Source: Lachnospiraceae bacterium | GTDB taxonomy: Bacteria > Bacillota_A > Clostridia > Lachnospirales > Lachnospiraceae | Direction: 5' to 3' | DNA: 8,806 nucleotides | Assembly: GCA_017416505.1 (NCBI GenBank) | Contig: JAFQCI010000081.1 | Span: 1-8,806, forward strand | Part shown: positions 1 to 6,849 of the stretch, one piece after another | How the letters are laid out: every line of letters starts with the position of its first letter | Position numbering within the stretch: the first letter of the stretch is position 1 | The notes under the pieces: model-generated | The model's input: only the letters and a program-made list of their open reading frames with translations | What the model was told of the DNA's origin: nothing | Database searches by the model: none | Made by a program: the position numbers and the translations under genes

Positions 1-1
1 G

Positions 2-592
2 GTCTTGGATTACGACCGTCTGGGAGATTTGGAATTAGGGGAAGAGGCCTGCTATGAACTGGCGGTGACCAACCGTGAAGTGCGGATTATGTTTGATGGT
101 TTGGTTCGTTCCTGGTTTAAGAAGACCAATGCAGACTATAACGATTTTATAAAGGCGATGCTTATGGGGGATCGCAAAGCAATGAATATCTATATGAACC
201 GTGTGGCTTTCACTATATTTAGCTATTTTGATACCGGAAAACGTCCATCAGGACAGGAACCGGAACGTTTCTATCACGGATTTGTACTAGGGTTAATGGT
301 AGATTTGCAGAGGGAATATATCGTGACTTCCAACAGAGAAAGTGGTTTTGGAAGATATGACGTTGTAATAGAACCGAAAAATTCAGAGAAGAATCCGGCT
401 ATTATCATTGAATTCAAGGTTCGGGATAACGAGGACGAAAAGACCTTGCAGGATACTGCCAAAGCAGCCCTTGCCCAGATAGAGGAAAAACGATACGATG
501 CAGCCCTGCTAGCAAAAGGCATACCAGAAGACAGGATATATAAATATGGCTTTGCATTCGAAGGGAAAACCGTGCTGATTGAGAAAGCGTAA
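2..592 (+). CDS. AAA-ATPase-like/PD-(D/E)XK nuclease-family protein, C-terminal part (5' end outside window)
   Basis: This is the last ~196 codons of a longer gene; the frame is open to the window edge, and the TTG at 5 has no ribosome binding site, so I treat it as internal. Numbering from that TTG codon as residue 1, the stretch around 87-140 carries the signature of the PD-(D/E)XK domain (Pfam PDDEXK_9 type). It has an ERFYHGF segment, NRESGFGRYDV with D119, and IIEFKV with E136 and K138, which together give the D...ExK nuclease core. A helix with Q158 follows, then the usual end KYGFAFEGKTVLI. Known members have an N-terminal AAA-ATPase-like domain, missing here because of the window edge. 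They are abundant, often multicopy, in Clostridia and Bacteroidetes, and their role is poorly known; nuclease activity is predicted from the fold only. No terminator is visible before the next gene. Confidence 0.85.
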   Translation, partial: VLDYDRLGDLELGEEACYELAVTNREVRIMFDGLVRSWFKKTNADYNDFIKAMLMGDRKAMNIYMNRVAFTIFSYFDTGKRPSGQEPERFYHGFVLGLMVDLQREYIVTSNRESGFGRYDVVIEPKNSEKNPAIIIEFKVRDNEDEKTLQDTAKAALAQIEEKRYDAALLAKGIPEDRIYKYGFAFEGKTVLIEKA

Positions 593-658
593 AAAAGAAA
601 GAAATAAAAATATTATAGTTTCGCAATTTCCTATTACCTTCGGAAGAAAGGAGTTCAT

Positions 659-1375
659 ATGAAAATTTTAGTATTAGGTGGAACCAGATTTTTTGGAATA
701 CCAATGGTTGAGGAATTGATTCAGCAAGGACATGAGGAGACTATCGCCACAAGACAGACAACAAAAGATAATTTAGGGGATGCTGTAAAGAGGATTCAGA
801 TAGAGCGGACAGATCCAATCCAGATGGAACAGGCATTAAAAGGGAAACATTTTGATGTGGTATACGATAAAATTGCATATTGTTCTAATGATATAAAAAA
901 TATTATGGATGTCATAGATTGTGATAAATATATTTATATGTCCAGCACTGCTGTTTATGAGCCCAAAAAGATGGATACGAAGGAAGAGAATTTTGATGCC
1001 ATGGGAAAAGAGCTTATCTGGTGTAACAGAGCTGATTTTCCATATGATGAGATAAAGAGACAGGCAGAATGTGCATTATGGCAAAAATACGATGATAGAA
1101 ACTGGATTGCAGTCAGATATCCCTTCGTCATTGGAAAAGATGATTATACGAAACGGATGTTGTTTTATGTGGAAAGAAAAACAGGTTCGAAGGCAGTCTT
1201 TCTTGATACAGGGGATGAAGCGCCTTATAATGGAGAACCGGAATATAGTATTAACACGGACAAGGCTGAAACGTTAGGATTTCAGTTTACCAATTTAAAG
1301 GACTGGATTTATGATTTGGTTGATTATTATATTGAGAGAGTAAAATACTCCTCGGCCTCATCCGGAATATATTGA
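659..1375 (+). CDS. NAD-dependent epimerase/dehydratase-like protein, internally shortened
   Basis: This 238-residue extended-SDR protein starts at ATG 659, five bases after AAAGGAG (647-653). Its N-terminus MKILVLGGTRFFG (residues 1-13) is the Rossmann dinucleotide-binding loop. SST at 95-97 and Y129-xxx-K133 fit the SDR catalytic residues, and RYPFVIG (153-159) is the conserved strand after them. Family members of this type, as I recall them, are about 290 residues. After residue 172 (LFYVE) the protein jumps directly to RKTGSKAVFLDTGDEAPYNG, which normally follows a further ~60 residues (the loop with the substrate-side 'F(I/V)R..EA' motif and the '..G.iN' strand). The reading frame is intact, so this looks like an in-frame deletion. 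The NAD site and catalytic pair remain, but part of the substrate region is gone, so activity is doubtful. The substrate is unknown. It stands alone between a 66-base gap and a terminator. Confidence 0.8.
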   Translation: MKILVLGGTRFFGIPMVEELIQQGHEETIATRQTTKDNLGDAVKRIQIERTDPIQMEQALKGKHFDVVYDKIAYCSNDIKNIMDVIDCDKYIYMSSTAVYEPKKMDTKEENFDAMGKELIWCNRADFPYDEIKRQAECALWQKYDDRNWIAVRYPFVIGKDDYTKRMLFYVERKTGSKAVFLDTGDEAPYNGEPEYSINTDKAETLGFQFTNLKDWIYDLVDYYIERVKYSSASSGIY

Positions 1376-1380
1376 TAAGT

Positions 1381-1427
1381 AAAACAAAGACTCAGCAGTT
1401 TTTTTATGGATTGCTGGTTTTTGTTTT
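1381..1427 (+). terminator. Hairpin terminator after the epimerase-like gene
   Basis: Bases 1381-1388 (AAAACAAA) pair perfectly with 1420-1427 (TTTGTTTT), and CAGCAG (1393-1398) pairs with TTGCTG (1411-1416) with one G-T wobble. A small asymmetric internal bulge lies between the two stems. The A-rich left and T-rich right flanks give a terminator-like element that could work in either direction. It begins six bases after the stop codon of the upstream gene. The GC content of the stem is low, so efficiency is uncertain. Confidence 0.55.
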
Positions 1428-1530
1428 GTCTTTATATTGCTGTTTGTAATGTTTGTTGTGAAATAAAAAATAGATTAAGTACTTAAGGATTTATGGAGCG
1501 AATCATAGAGGATTCGTAAGTTATCAGAAA

Positions 1531-1571
1531 GTCTTGTAAACAGTTACACTAACTGTTTACAAGGCTTTTTT
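1531..1571 (+). terminator. Strong intrinsic terminator with no obvious upstream gene
   Basis: A 15-bp stem (1531-1545 with 1551-1565, one G-T wobble) closes a 5-base loop ACACT and is followed by six T residues (1566-1571), with three A residues before the stem. This is a textbook rho-independent terminator. The nearest upstream gene already has a hairpin at 1381-1427, so this is either a second, backup terminator insulating the exporter promoter, or the end of a short unannotated transcript. Confidence 0.85.
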
Positions 1572-1588
1572 AATTTTCAGGAAAAAAC

Positions 1589-1602
1589 ATGACAAAAGTC
1601 AT
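1589..1602. promoter_or_regulatory. Palindrome ATGAC-AAAA-GTCAT, candidate response-regulator operator
   Basis: This is a perfect 5-4-5 inverted repeat. NarL/LuxR-type regulators of Firmicutes such as DesR, LiaR and VraR bind short dyads of this kind upstream of exporter or envelope-stress operons. Its centre is about 57 bases upstream of the centre of the -10 box at 1650-1655, near -66 from a predicted start around 1662, a usual place for an activator. The regulator encoded at 6135-6770 in the same operon is the obvious candidate; the assignment is inferred. Confidence 0.6.
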
Positions 1603-1626
1603 ATTCAAAATCGTTTCTTTTTTCAC

Positions 1627-1655
1627 TACCGTAGGATTGATATGCTTGATATAAT
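1627..1655 (+). promoter_or_regulatory. Promoter of the ABC exporter operon, weak -35
   Basis: A perfect -10 box TATAAT lies at 1650-1655, about 55 bases before the ATPase start codon. At 17-bp spacing the -35 position (1627-1632) reads TACCGT, far from TTGACA. A good -10 with a poor -35 fits a promoter that needs an activator, in agreement with the palindrome upstream. Confidence 0.55.
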
Positions 1656-1709
1656 GTCAATACAGTAAAGGAAATATCTTAATCAGTTTAAAATTAAGAG
1701 GAGATAAGG

Positions 1710-2471
1710 ATGGAAGAGATTATTTTAAAAATCACGGATTTAACGAAGAAGTATAATAATAAGGCGGTAGTAGACAACCTGAACCTTGAAATAAGAAGGG
1801 GAGAAATTTTTGGACTTTTAGGACCAAATGGTGCAGGGAAAAGTACCACAATGAACATGATTTGTTCTATTGTAACACCAACCGCAGGTTCTATTGAACT
1901 ACTTGGAAAAAATCCTAGAAAACAGAAAAAGGAAGTCATTCACAAAATAGGTTACATCCCCCAGGAACTCGCCATTCATGGTAATCTCAAGGCGTGGGAA
2001 AATGTGGAATTATTTACATCCCTTTATGGCATCAAAGGTACGGAACTAAGAAATTCAGTGGACAAGTCCTTAGAATATGTTGGTCTTTTGGAGAGAAAGC
2101 AGGAATTTGCAAAGAATTTTTCCGGTGGTATGAAGAGAAGATTAAACATTGCCTGTGCCATTGGTCATAATCCGGAATTGTTAATTTTCGATGAACCAAC
2201 CGTTGGAATTGACCCGCAATCCAGAAACTTTATTTTAGATAAGATTAAAGAATCCAATGAAAATGGAGCAACGGTGATATATACCAGTCATTATATGGAG
2301 GAAGTAGAGGCAATCTGTACCAGAATCGCCATTATGGACAATGGAAAAATCATTGCCTGTGGAACCAGTGAGGAACTGAAAAAAATGGTGAACAATGAGA
2401 AGGACGATATTACCTTAGAGGAAGTATTCCTGACTTTGACGGGTAAAAAACTTAGAGATTATGCGGAATAA
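1710..2471 (+). CDS. ABC transporter ATP-binding protein (DrrA/CcmA-like, drug-export type)
   Basis: This is a 253-residue cytoplasmic ATPase that powers the membrane exporter formed by the next two gene products. All nucleotide-binding motifs are intact: Walker A GPNGAGKST (38-46), Q-loop Q85, signature FSGGM (137-141), Walker B LLIFDEP (157-163) with catalytic E162, D-loop GID (166-168) and H-loop H194. The C-terminal tail TLEEVFLTLTG is typical of the family that pairs with ABC-2 permeases. The start is ATG 1710, six bases after GAGGAG. It is the first gene of the five-gene unit and lies 32 bases before the first permease. The gene set matches that of LnrL in Bacillus subtilis linearmycin resistance, but the substrate cannot be read from the ATPase. 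Confidence 0.95.
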   Translation: MEEIILKITDLTKKYNNKAVVDNLNLEIRRGEIFGLLGPNGAGKSTTMNMICSIVTPTAGSIELLGKNPRKQKKEVIHKIGYIPQELAIHGNLKAWENVELFTSLYGIKGTELRNSVDKSLEYVGLLERKQEFAKNFSGGMKRRLNIACAIGHNPELLIFDEPTVGIDPQSRNFILDKIKESNENGATVIYTSHYMEEVEAICTRIAIMDNGKIIACGTSEELKKMVNNEKDDITLEEVFLTLTGKKLRDYAE

Positions 2472-2503
2472 ATAACTGTAAATATTTTGATAGGGGAAAT
2501 GAT

Positions 2504-3592
2504 ATGATTCGATATTTGATAAAAAATAATTTTAAGCTCATGCTCCGTAGCAAATGGAGCATTGTCATAATGTTGCTAGGACCGGTTCTGGTCATAGCTG
2601 TGTTGTCCAGCGCCTTTTCGGAATTGATGAAGTCCTACGAAGGTGTAGATGAATTTAAAGTGGGATATAGAATGGAAAGTGAAAGCATAATAGCCAACTA
2701 CATAGAATCTATGAAGGAGGCAGGAGCAGAAGCCGGAATAATTTTTAACGAATATAAAGAAGGCAATCCGGAGGAGTTGATGGCAAACAATGACCTTGCC
2801 GGTTTCGTGGAGTTTACGCAGGAGGAATACATATTATATCAAAGTGCAGATTATGAAGTGGAAGGAATGACTTTGGAATATTTTCTTGACCGGGTTATGA
2901 GCGAAACTATCAATGCTTCCCTTAAGATGATGAATCCGGCAGAACAAAGCGAAGTCAGACTTTCGGTTCAGGAGTTAGAATTTATGCCGGCAATCAATGC
3001 AGTGGATTATTATGGGATTGTTTACATTATATACTTTTGTTGGTGTGGAATGATATGTGCTACAGGAGTACTGAGCAATGAAAAGAAATATGGAATCGAA
3101 CGGAAATTTCAGGTTTCCAATGTGTCAGAAATCAAGTTGTATCTGGGAAGATTTATTCCCATTACCATGACGATGGCAGTAGGAATGGGAATTTCTACCT
3201 TGATTTCCATAGTAATGTGCGGAGTTCATTGGGGAAAGCCTTTGCTATCTGCAATCATTGTTTTTATGATGATAATAGCCGGAAATGCGTTTGGTATGAT
3301 GATTTATCAAATTTCAAAAAATTTGGCAATTACAATTATTATTGAGTTTACAATGGTGTGGTTTATGGGATTTTTCGGTGGAAGTTTTGAAACCTATATG
3401 TTTTCCAGTATGCCGGATATCGCAAAGCATTTATCACCGATTTATCATGGAAACCGGGTATTGGTGGAATTATCCTGTATGGGACAAAGTGAGTATGTAG
3501 ACAGTGCAATCATTTATTCTCTGGTAATTACAGCGGTTTGTTCCCTTATCGCAATTTTGGTCGGTGAGATGAGAAAGAGAGGGAGAGCATGA
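2504..3592 (+). CDS. ABC-2 type permease, first subunit (ABC2_membrane_3-like)
   Basis: This is a 362-residue membrane subunit of the exporter. One transmembrane helix lies near residues 18-38, then an external domain of about 130 residues (40-167), then five more hydrophobic segments at roughly 169-190, 216-240, 247-270, 274-294 and 334-354. This is the usual 1+5 layout of ABC-2 exporters. The segment SNEKKYGIERKF after the second helix is where the coupling helix contacting the ATPase is expected. The start is ATG 2504, seven bases after AGGGG (2492-2496). Its stop codon overlaps the start of the second permease (ATGA at 3589-3592), which indicates translational coupling and a heterodimeric permease, equivalent to LnrM/LnrN. 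Substrate unknown. Confidence 0.9.
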   Translation: MIRYLIKNNFKLMLRSKWSIVIMLLGPVLVIAVLSSAFSELMKSYEGVDEFKVGYRMESESIIANYIESMKEAGAEAGIIFNEYKEGNPEELMANNDLAGFVEFTQEEYILYQSADYEVEGMTLEYFLDRVMSETINASLKMMNPAEQSEVRLSVQELEFMPAINAVDYYGIVYIIYFCWCGMICATGVLSNEKKYGIERKFQVSNVSEIKLYLGRFIPITMTMAVGMGISTLISIVMCGVHWGKPLLSAIIVFMMIIAGNAFGMMIYQISKNLAITIIIEFTMVWFMGFFGGSFETYMFSSMPDIAKHLSPIYHGNRVLVELSCMGQSEYVDSAIIYSLVITAVCSLIAILVGEMRKRGRA

Positions 3593-4845
3593 TTTCGTTA
3601 ATTAAAATGAATATAAAGTTGTTGTTGAGAAATAAAGGTTTTTTGTTTTTTCTACTGGCAGCACCAATCTTATCTGCATTTATTTTGAATATAAAAATGG
3701 AGCATTCGGTTTATACAGAAAATGAGGATGTATCGAAGGTGATTGAGCTTGATGATTGTACTAAGAAAGCTGTATATCTTGGAGATACCTCTGCTTATAT
3801 TGTAAAAGTTTATGATGCTTCTGGTTCTGTATTGTCGGAGTATGTGTTAAATCAAATGGCGAAAGTTGGTATGTTTTCGGTGTGCAGAAGCGATGTCAGT
3901 GATATGACTGCTGAGGAAGTATTAGCACAGGCGAAAAAGGATGCCTTTGACGACCGGGCAGGAGTATTGCTTTATCTAAAAGAGGATTTCGACCAGGCGG
4001 TGTTAAGCGGAAAGTGGGAAGATGGAATTCAGATTTATTCTGTATCAGAGGATGAAAGACAGGAATTATTTGAAACAGAGCTTAAGGATTTACTTACAAA
4101 GATGGACAAGGTTCAGACAATGGCAGGAGAGGACACCGGGGCAATCATTGAGATGTTGGAAGCCATTGAGAAAGAAATGCCTGAAAAGAACATTGTCAGT
4201 CTGGCAAAGAAGGATGAGGTTGTACTTACAGAACTTCAAGTAAATCAAAAAACACAGATTGGCTACGCCTTTGCATTTATTACCTTAGGATTTTTGTTTT
4301 GTGGTGTTTTTGTGGCACATACTGTGATTGAAGAACAAAACAACAAGGTATTCACCAGAATGATGTTATCTAAGGTTAGTGAGAGGGACTACTTTATTTC
4401 AAAATTTGTGGTTGCATTTATCATCAGTGTGATGCAGACTTTGGTGCTGGGAGTATGTTTGTCAGCCATAAAAAGTCTGGATTTGGGAATTCCTATTATA
4501 ATTTTCTTATTCGTCATCTTCCTGTTGGGATTAATCTTTAGTACTTTAAGTATGTTGTTAGGAATTATTCTTGGTGATGTGATGAGTTCCAATTATGCCA
4601 TGTTTACCATTTGGAGTATTTCTGCATTGTTAGCCGGTTTGTACTTCCCTCTGGATGATACGACAACAGCATTGAAAACCATGTCTTATCTTATGCCGCA
4701 AAAATGGTTTATGGATGCCGCGGAATTGTTATTAGTAGGGGACAAAAGTGCTTATTCTATGTTATTATATGTTACAGTAGCTTATTTGGTTGTGATTGTG
4801 AGTGTAGGAAGTGTAGGACTTAAAATGAAGCGACAGGAGTCTTAA
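3589..4845 (+). CDS. ABC-2 type permease, second subunit
   Basis: This is a 418-residue partner of the preceding permease with the same plan. It has a first helix near residues 17-35, a larger external region (about 36-222) rich in charged helices including ETELKDLLTKMDKV and EMLEAIEKEM, and five helices near 224-246, 269-292, 300-326, 335-355 and 390-410. The sequence EEQNNKVFTRMMLSKVS after the second helix corresponds to the coupling region. Two different permeases with one ATPase suggest a 1:1:2 exporter. The start codon overlaps the stop of the upstream gene by four bases, with a purine-rich GAGGGAGA just before it. The long external domains may bind an amphiphilic substrate or mediate contact with the kinase; this is inference. 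Confidence 0.9.
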   Translation: MISLIKMNIKLLLRNKGFLFFLLAAPILSAFILNIKMEHSVYTENEDVSKVIELDDCTKKAVYLGDTSAYIVKVYDASGSVLSEYVLNQMAKVGMFSVCRSDVSDMTAEEVLAQAKKDAFDDRAGVLLYLKEDFDQAVLSGKWEDGIQIYSVSEDERQELFETELKDLLTKMDKVQTMAGEDTGAIIEMLEAIEKEMPEKNIVSLAKKDEVVLTELQVNQKTQIGYAFAFITLGFLFCGVFVAHTVIEEQNNKVFTRMMLSKVSERDYFISKFVVAFIISVMQTLVLGVCLSAIKSLDLGIPIIIFLFVIFLLGLIFSTLSMLLGIILGDVMSSNYAMFTIWSISALLAGLYFPLDDTTTALKTMSYLMPQKWFMDAAELLLVGDKSAYSMLLYVTVAYLVVIVSVGSVGLKMKRQES

Positions 4846-4856
4846 ATAAAAAGAAC

Positions 4857-4923
4857 AGGTAATTGTGAAACTATCCAGAACTTGTATCACTGTTTCATAA
4901 ATATTTTAGTTTCATAATTACCT
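4857..4923. repeat. Long imperfect inverted repeat between permease and kinase genes
   Basis: Bases 4857-4873 pair with 4907-4923: a 17-bp stem with one G-T wobble (outer ends AGGTAATT and AATTACCT) around a 33-base loop. No T-run follows on the + strand (CCTAAAAATC), so it is not a standard forward terminator. The loop contains a second GTTTCAT (4892-4898) identical to one inside the right arm (4909-4915), and both can pair with GTGAAAC (4865-4871). It may be an mRNA processing, stability or attenuation structure that sets kinase levels relative to the exporter, or a protein-binding dyad. Confidence 0.65.
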
Positions 4924-4953
4924 AAAAATCATTGAGAAGAAAGGAAACAGGCT

Positions 4954-6081
4954 ATGGGAGAACAGCTTCAGAATCATTATTTTTTGGCAGTCAGGATAGG
5001 GTTGCTGATGGTATTAGAAATCTATATTGTTTTGTCACAGTCTGTATTAACAGGGGCATCCGAAAAGGTGCTCCTGCTTCTTGCGTTATTTATAGGTTTG
5101 ATGGCAGGGAAGGAGTTAGTAGAAAGGAAAAAACAGGTGGTCTTTTTCCTTCTATCAGGGATACTTTTTTATGTTATCCTATCATGGATTGGAAATGCGT
5201 TTTTATTACTGGGAGTTTTTCTATGCTATGAGGTTCTTACCTATATAAAACCGAAAATGTTTTGGTATTTTCTGCCCATTGGAATTGCCTGCATTCCCGG
5301 GCAGGTGGATACATATATGCAAATCATGGTGGCATTTTTCATGGGCATCATTTATCTTCAGCATGATTTTGTGGTGGAGTCATATCGGCAGCAGATGAAG
5401 GAAGATATTATGGTAGAACAATCCTTGAAACATAACATATATCATAAAGAGCATGAAATGAAAGAAGAAATGAGAAAGAACTTACTGATTGCAGAGAATC
5501 AAATATTAGAGGAGAGGGAAAAACTTTCTCAGACCCTGCATGATAAACTGGGGCATAATATTAATGGTTCCGTGTACCAGTTAGAAGCAGTGAAAGTGTT
5601 GATGGAGAAAGAGCCTGAAGCTTCTAAAAAAATGATACAGGCGGTCATTGACCAGCTTCGAACGGGGATGGATGAGATTCGTGCCATACTCCGAAAAGAA
5701 CGTCCAAAGAAGTATAAACTGGCAGTATTACAAATCGAAAAGTTATGTGAGGACTGTAGAAGGAAAGGTGTCAGGGCGGAATTGATAACGGAAGGTGATT
5801 TCGTTAAGGTGCCGGAGAAATATTTGGAGATTATTTTAGATAATGCTTATGAGGCTGTATCCAATTCCATGAAATATGCTAAGTGTACCAAAATTGAAAT
5901 TAAGATTCACGTCATGAACCAGATGATTCGTTGCAGTATTTCGGATAATGGTATTGGCTGTGGGGAGATTGTAGATGGAATGGGTATTTCCGGTATGCGG
6001 CGGAGAGTGCGGGAAGTAAATGGTATTTTGGATTTTGAAACAGAGGCGGGATTTCGGATTAATATGTTGTTGCCATTGTAG
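4954..6081 (+). CDS. Membrane sensor histidine kinase, HisKA_3/DesK-LnrJ type
   Basis: This is a 375-residue two-component sensor. The N-terminal ~135 residues are about five or six hydrophobic segments (near 10-30, 38-52, 62-79, 81-97, 103-117, 120-136) with very short loops, so no external sensor domain is seen and sensing is probably within the membrane. A helical linker (about 140-190) leads to the dimerization box EREKLSQTLHDKLGH with phospho-acceptor H196 and the HDxxxH pattern of HisKA_3. The ATP-binding domain shows the N-box around N297 and N305, G1 box DNGIGCG (331-337) and G2 box GMGISGMRRR (342-351). The start is ATG 4954, seven bases after AAGGAA. The regulator gene follows after 53 bases, so the two form a cognate pair, and the arrangement with the exporter genes resembles LnrJ. 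Confidence 0.92.
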   Translation: MGEQLQNHYFLAVRIGLLMVLEIYIVLSQSVLTGASEKVLLLLALFIGLMAGKELVERKKQVVFFLLSGILFYVILSWIGNAFLLLGVFLCYEVLTYIKPKMFWYFLPIGIACIPGQVDTYMQIMVAFFMGIIYLQHDFVVESYRQQMKEDIMVEQSLKHNIYHKEHEMKEEMRKNLLIAENQILEEREKLSQTLHDKLGHNINGSVYQLEAVKVLMEKEPEASKKMIQAVIDQLRTGMDEIRAILRKERPKKYKLAVLQIEKLCEDCRRKGVRAELITEGDFVKVPEKYLEIILDNAYEAVSNSMKYAKCTKIEIKIHVMNQMIRCSISDNGIGCGEIVDGMGISGMRRRVREVNGILDFETEAGFRINMLLPL

Positions 6082-6134
6082 TTTATATGAGAGTGATATA
6101 AAAGAAACGAAACAAACAATAAAGGAGTGAATTT

Positions 6135-6770
6135 ATGGAAAAGATTAAGGTAATGATTGCTGATGATAGTGATTTTGTAAGGGATGGAATGCGGATTATT
6201 TTGTCTGTAGACCCGGAATTTGAGGTGATTGGCTGCGCTTCAAATGGAAGAGAGGTAATTGAGCTTGCGAAGAAGATGCCACCGGATATTTTTCTGATGG
6301 ATATTCAGATGCCGGAAATGGATGGAATCGAAGCCACCAAGTACATAGTGGAGCATAACCTTGGGAAAGTATTGATTCTTACCACTTTTGATGATGATGG
6401 ATTGGTGCAGCAGGCACTTCGGAATGGAGCCAAGGGGTATCTGATTAAAAACCATACGCCGGAGCATTTAAAGCAGATGATAAAGTCTGTATATTATGGA
6501 ACCGGAGTTATGGAGGAAACTCTTTTGGAAAACCTTGCAAAGAATACAGAGGTAAAAAATAACGGATTTTGCGAGGAAGGATATACTGCAAGAGAACTTG
6601 ATATTATCAAGGCAGTTGCGGAAGGGTTGTCAAATAAAGAGATTGCCAGTCGTTTTTGTATCTCGGAAGGGACAGTGAAGAATTATATCAGTTCCATTCT
6701 GGCAAAGGAAAATCTGTCACATAGAACGGCACTTGCGGTGTATTTTCTTACGGGGAAGAAGCAGGAATAA
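6135..6770 (+). CDS. Response regulator, NarL/LuxR type (LnrK/DesR-like)
   Basis: This is a 211-residue DNA-binding partner of the kinase. The receiver domain has the acidic pair D10-D11, phospho-acceptor D56 in FLMDIQMP, switch residues T83/T84 and invariant K105 in GYLIKN. The C-terminal LuxR-type helix-turn-helix spans about 151-203 (TARELDIIKAVAEGLSNKE through GTVKNYISSIL). The start is ATG 6135, seven bases after AAAGGAG (6121-6127). Such regulators dimerize when phosphorylated and bind short dyads; the palindrome at 1589-1602 is the best site in this window. No terminator is visible after the gene, so some readthrough into the TetR gene is possible. Confidence 0.94.
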   Translation: MEKIKVMIADDSDFVRDGMRIILSVDPEFEVIGCASNGREVIELAKKMPPDIFLMDIQMPEMDGIEATKYIVEHNLGKVLILTTFDDDGLVQQALRNGAKGYLIKNHTPEHLKQMIKSVYYGTGVMEETLLENLAKNTEVKNNGFCEEGYTARELDIIKAVAEGLSNKEIASRFCISEGTVKNYISSILAKENLSHRTALAVYFLTGKKQE

Positions 6771-6785
6771 AATGAGAAACCACTA

Positions 6786-6814
6786 TTGACAAAAACAAAA
6801 ATCTAATGTAATAT
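6786..6814 (+). promoter_or_regulatory. Promoter of the TetR-CPBP operon
   Basis: A consensus -35 TTGACA (6786-6791) and -10 TAATAT (6809-6814) are separated by exactly 17 bases, predicting a start near 6821. It begins 16 bases after the response-regulator stop codon, so the following two genes have their own promoter. Confidence 0.8.
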
Positions 6815-6816
6815 AT

Positions 6817-6836
6817 GTTATATAACAACTGTTATA
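6817..6836. promoter_or_regulatory. Palindromic operator, likely bound by the TetR-family regulator
   Basis: Two overlapping dyads lie just after the -10 box: the perfect palindrome GTTATATAAC (6817-6826), and TATAACA-AC-TGTTATA (6821-6836), a perfect 7-2-7 inverted repeat. Together they give three GTTATA half-sites across the predicted transcription start, where a bound repressor would block initiation. Autoregulation by the next gene's product is the simplest reading. Confidence 0.7.
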
Positions 6837-6849
6837 AAAGGAGGTAGTT

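Larger units (their letters stand above)
1376..1709. other. Intergenic region with two terminators and the exporter promoter
   Basis: This 334-base gap has no convincing gene. In order it holds the hairpin at 1381-1427; an A/T-rich stretch; a small perfect hairpin CGAATC-ATAGAG-GATTCG at 1499-1516 lying within an 8-codon open frame (1493-1519); a strong terminator at 1531-1571; a palindrome at 1589-1602; a TATAAT box at 1650-1655; and the ribosome binding site of the ABC ATPase gene (1698-1703). What the segment 1430-1571 encodes, if anything, is not clear. Confidence 0.7.

Noticed and set aside
1493..1519. Eight-codon leader peptide before the strong terminator.
   Set aside because: The AAGGA upstream is only three bases from the ATG, too close for good initiation; kept only as part of the orphan-transcript observation.
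4882..4907. Possible separate promoter for the kinase gene (TTGTAT and TATTTT).
   Set aside because: The spacing of 14 bases and poor boxes do not support it; the A/T-rich sequence gives many such matches.
4932..5231. A 99-codon + strand open frame overlapping the start of the kinase gene.
   Set aside because: The kinase frame has the right start signal, membrane segments and all catalytic motifs; this one is a shadow.
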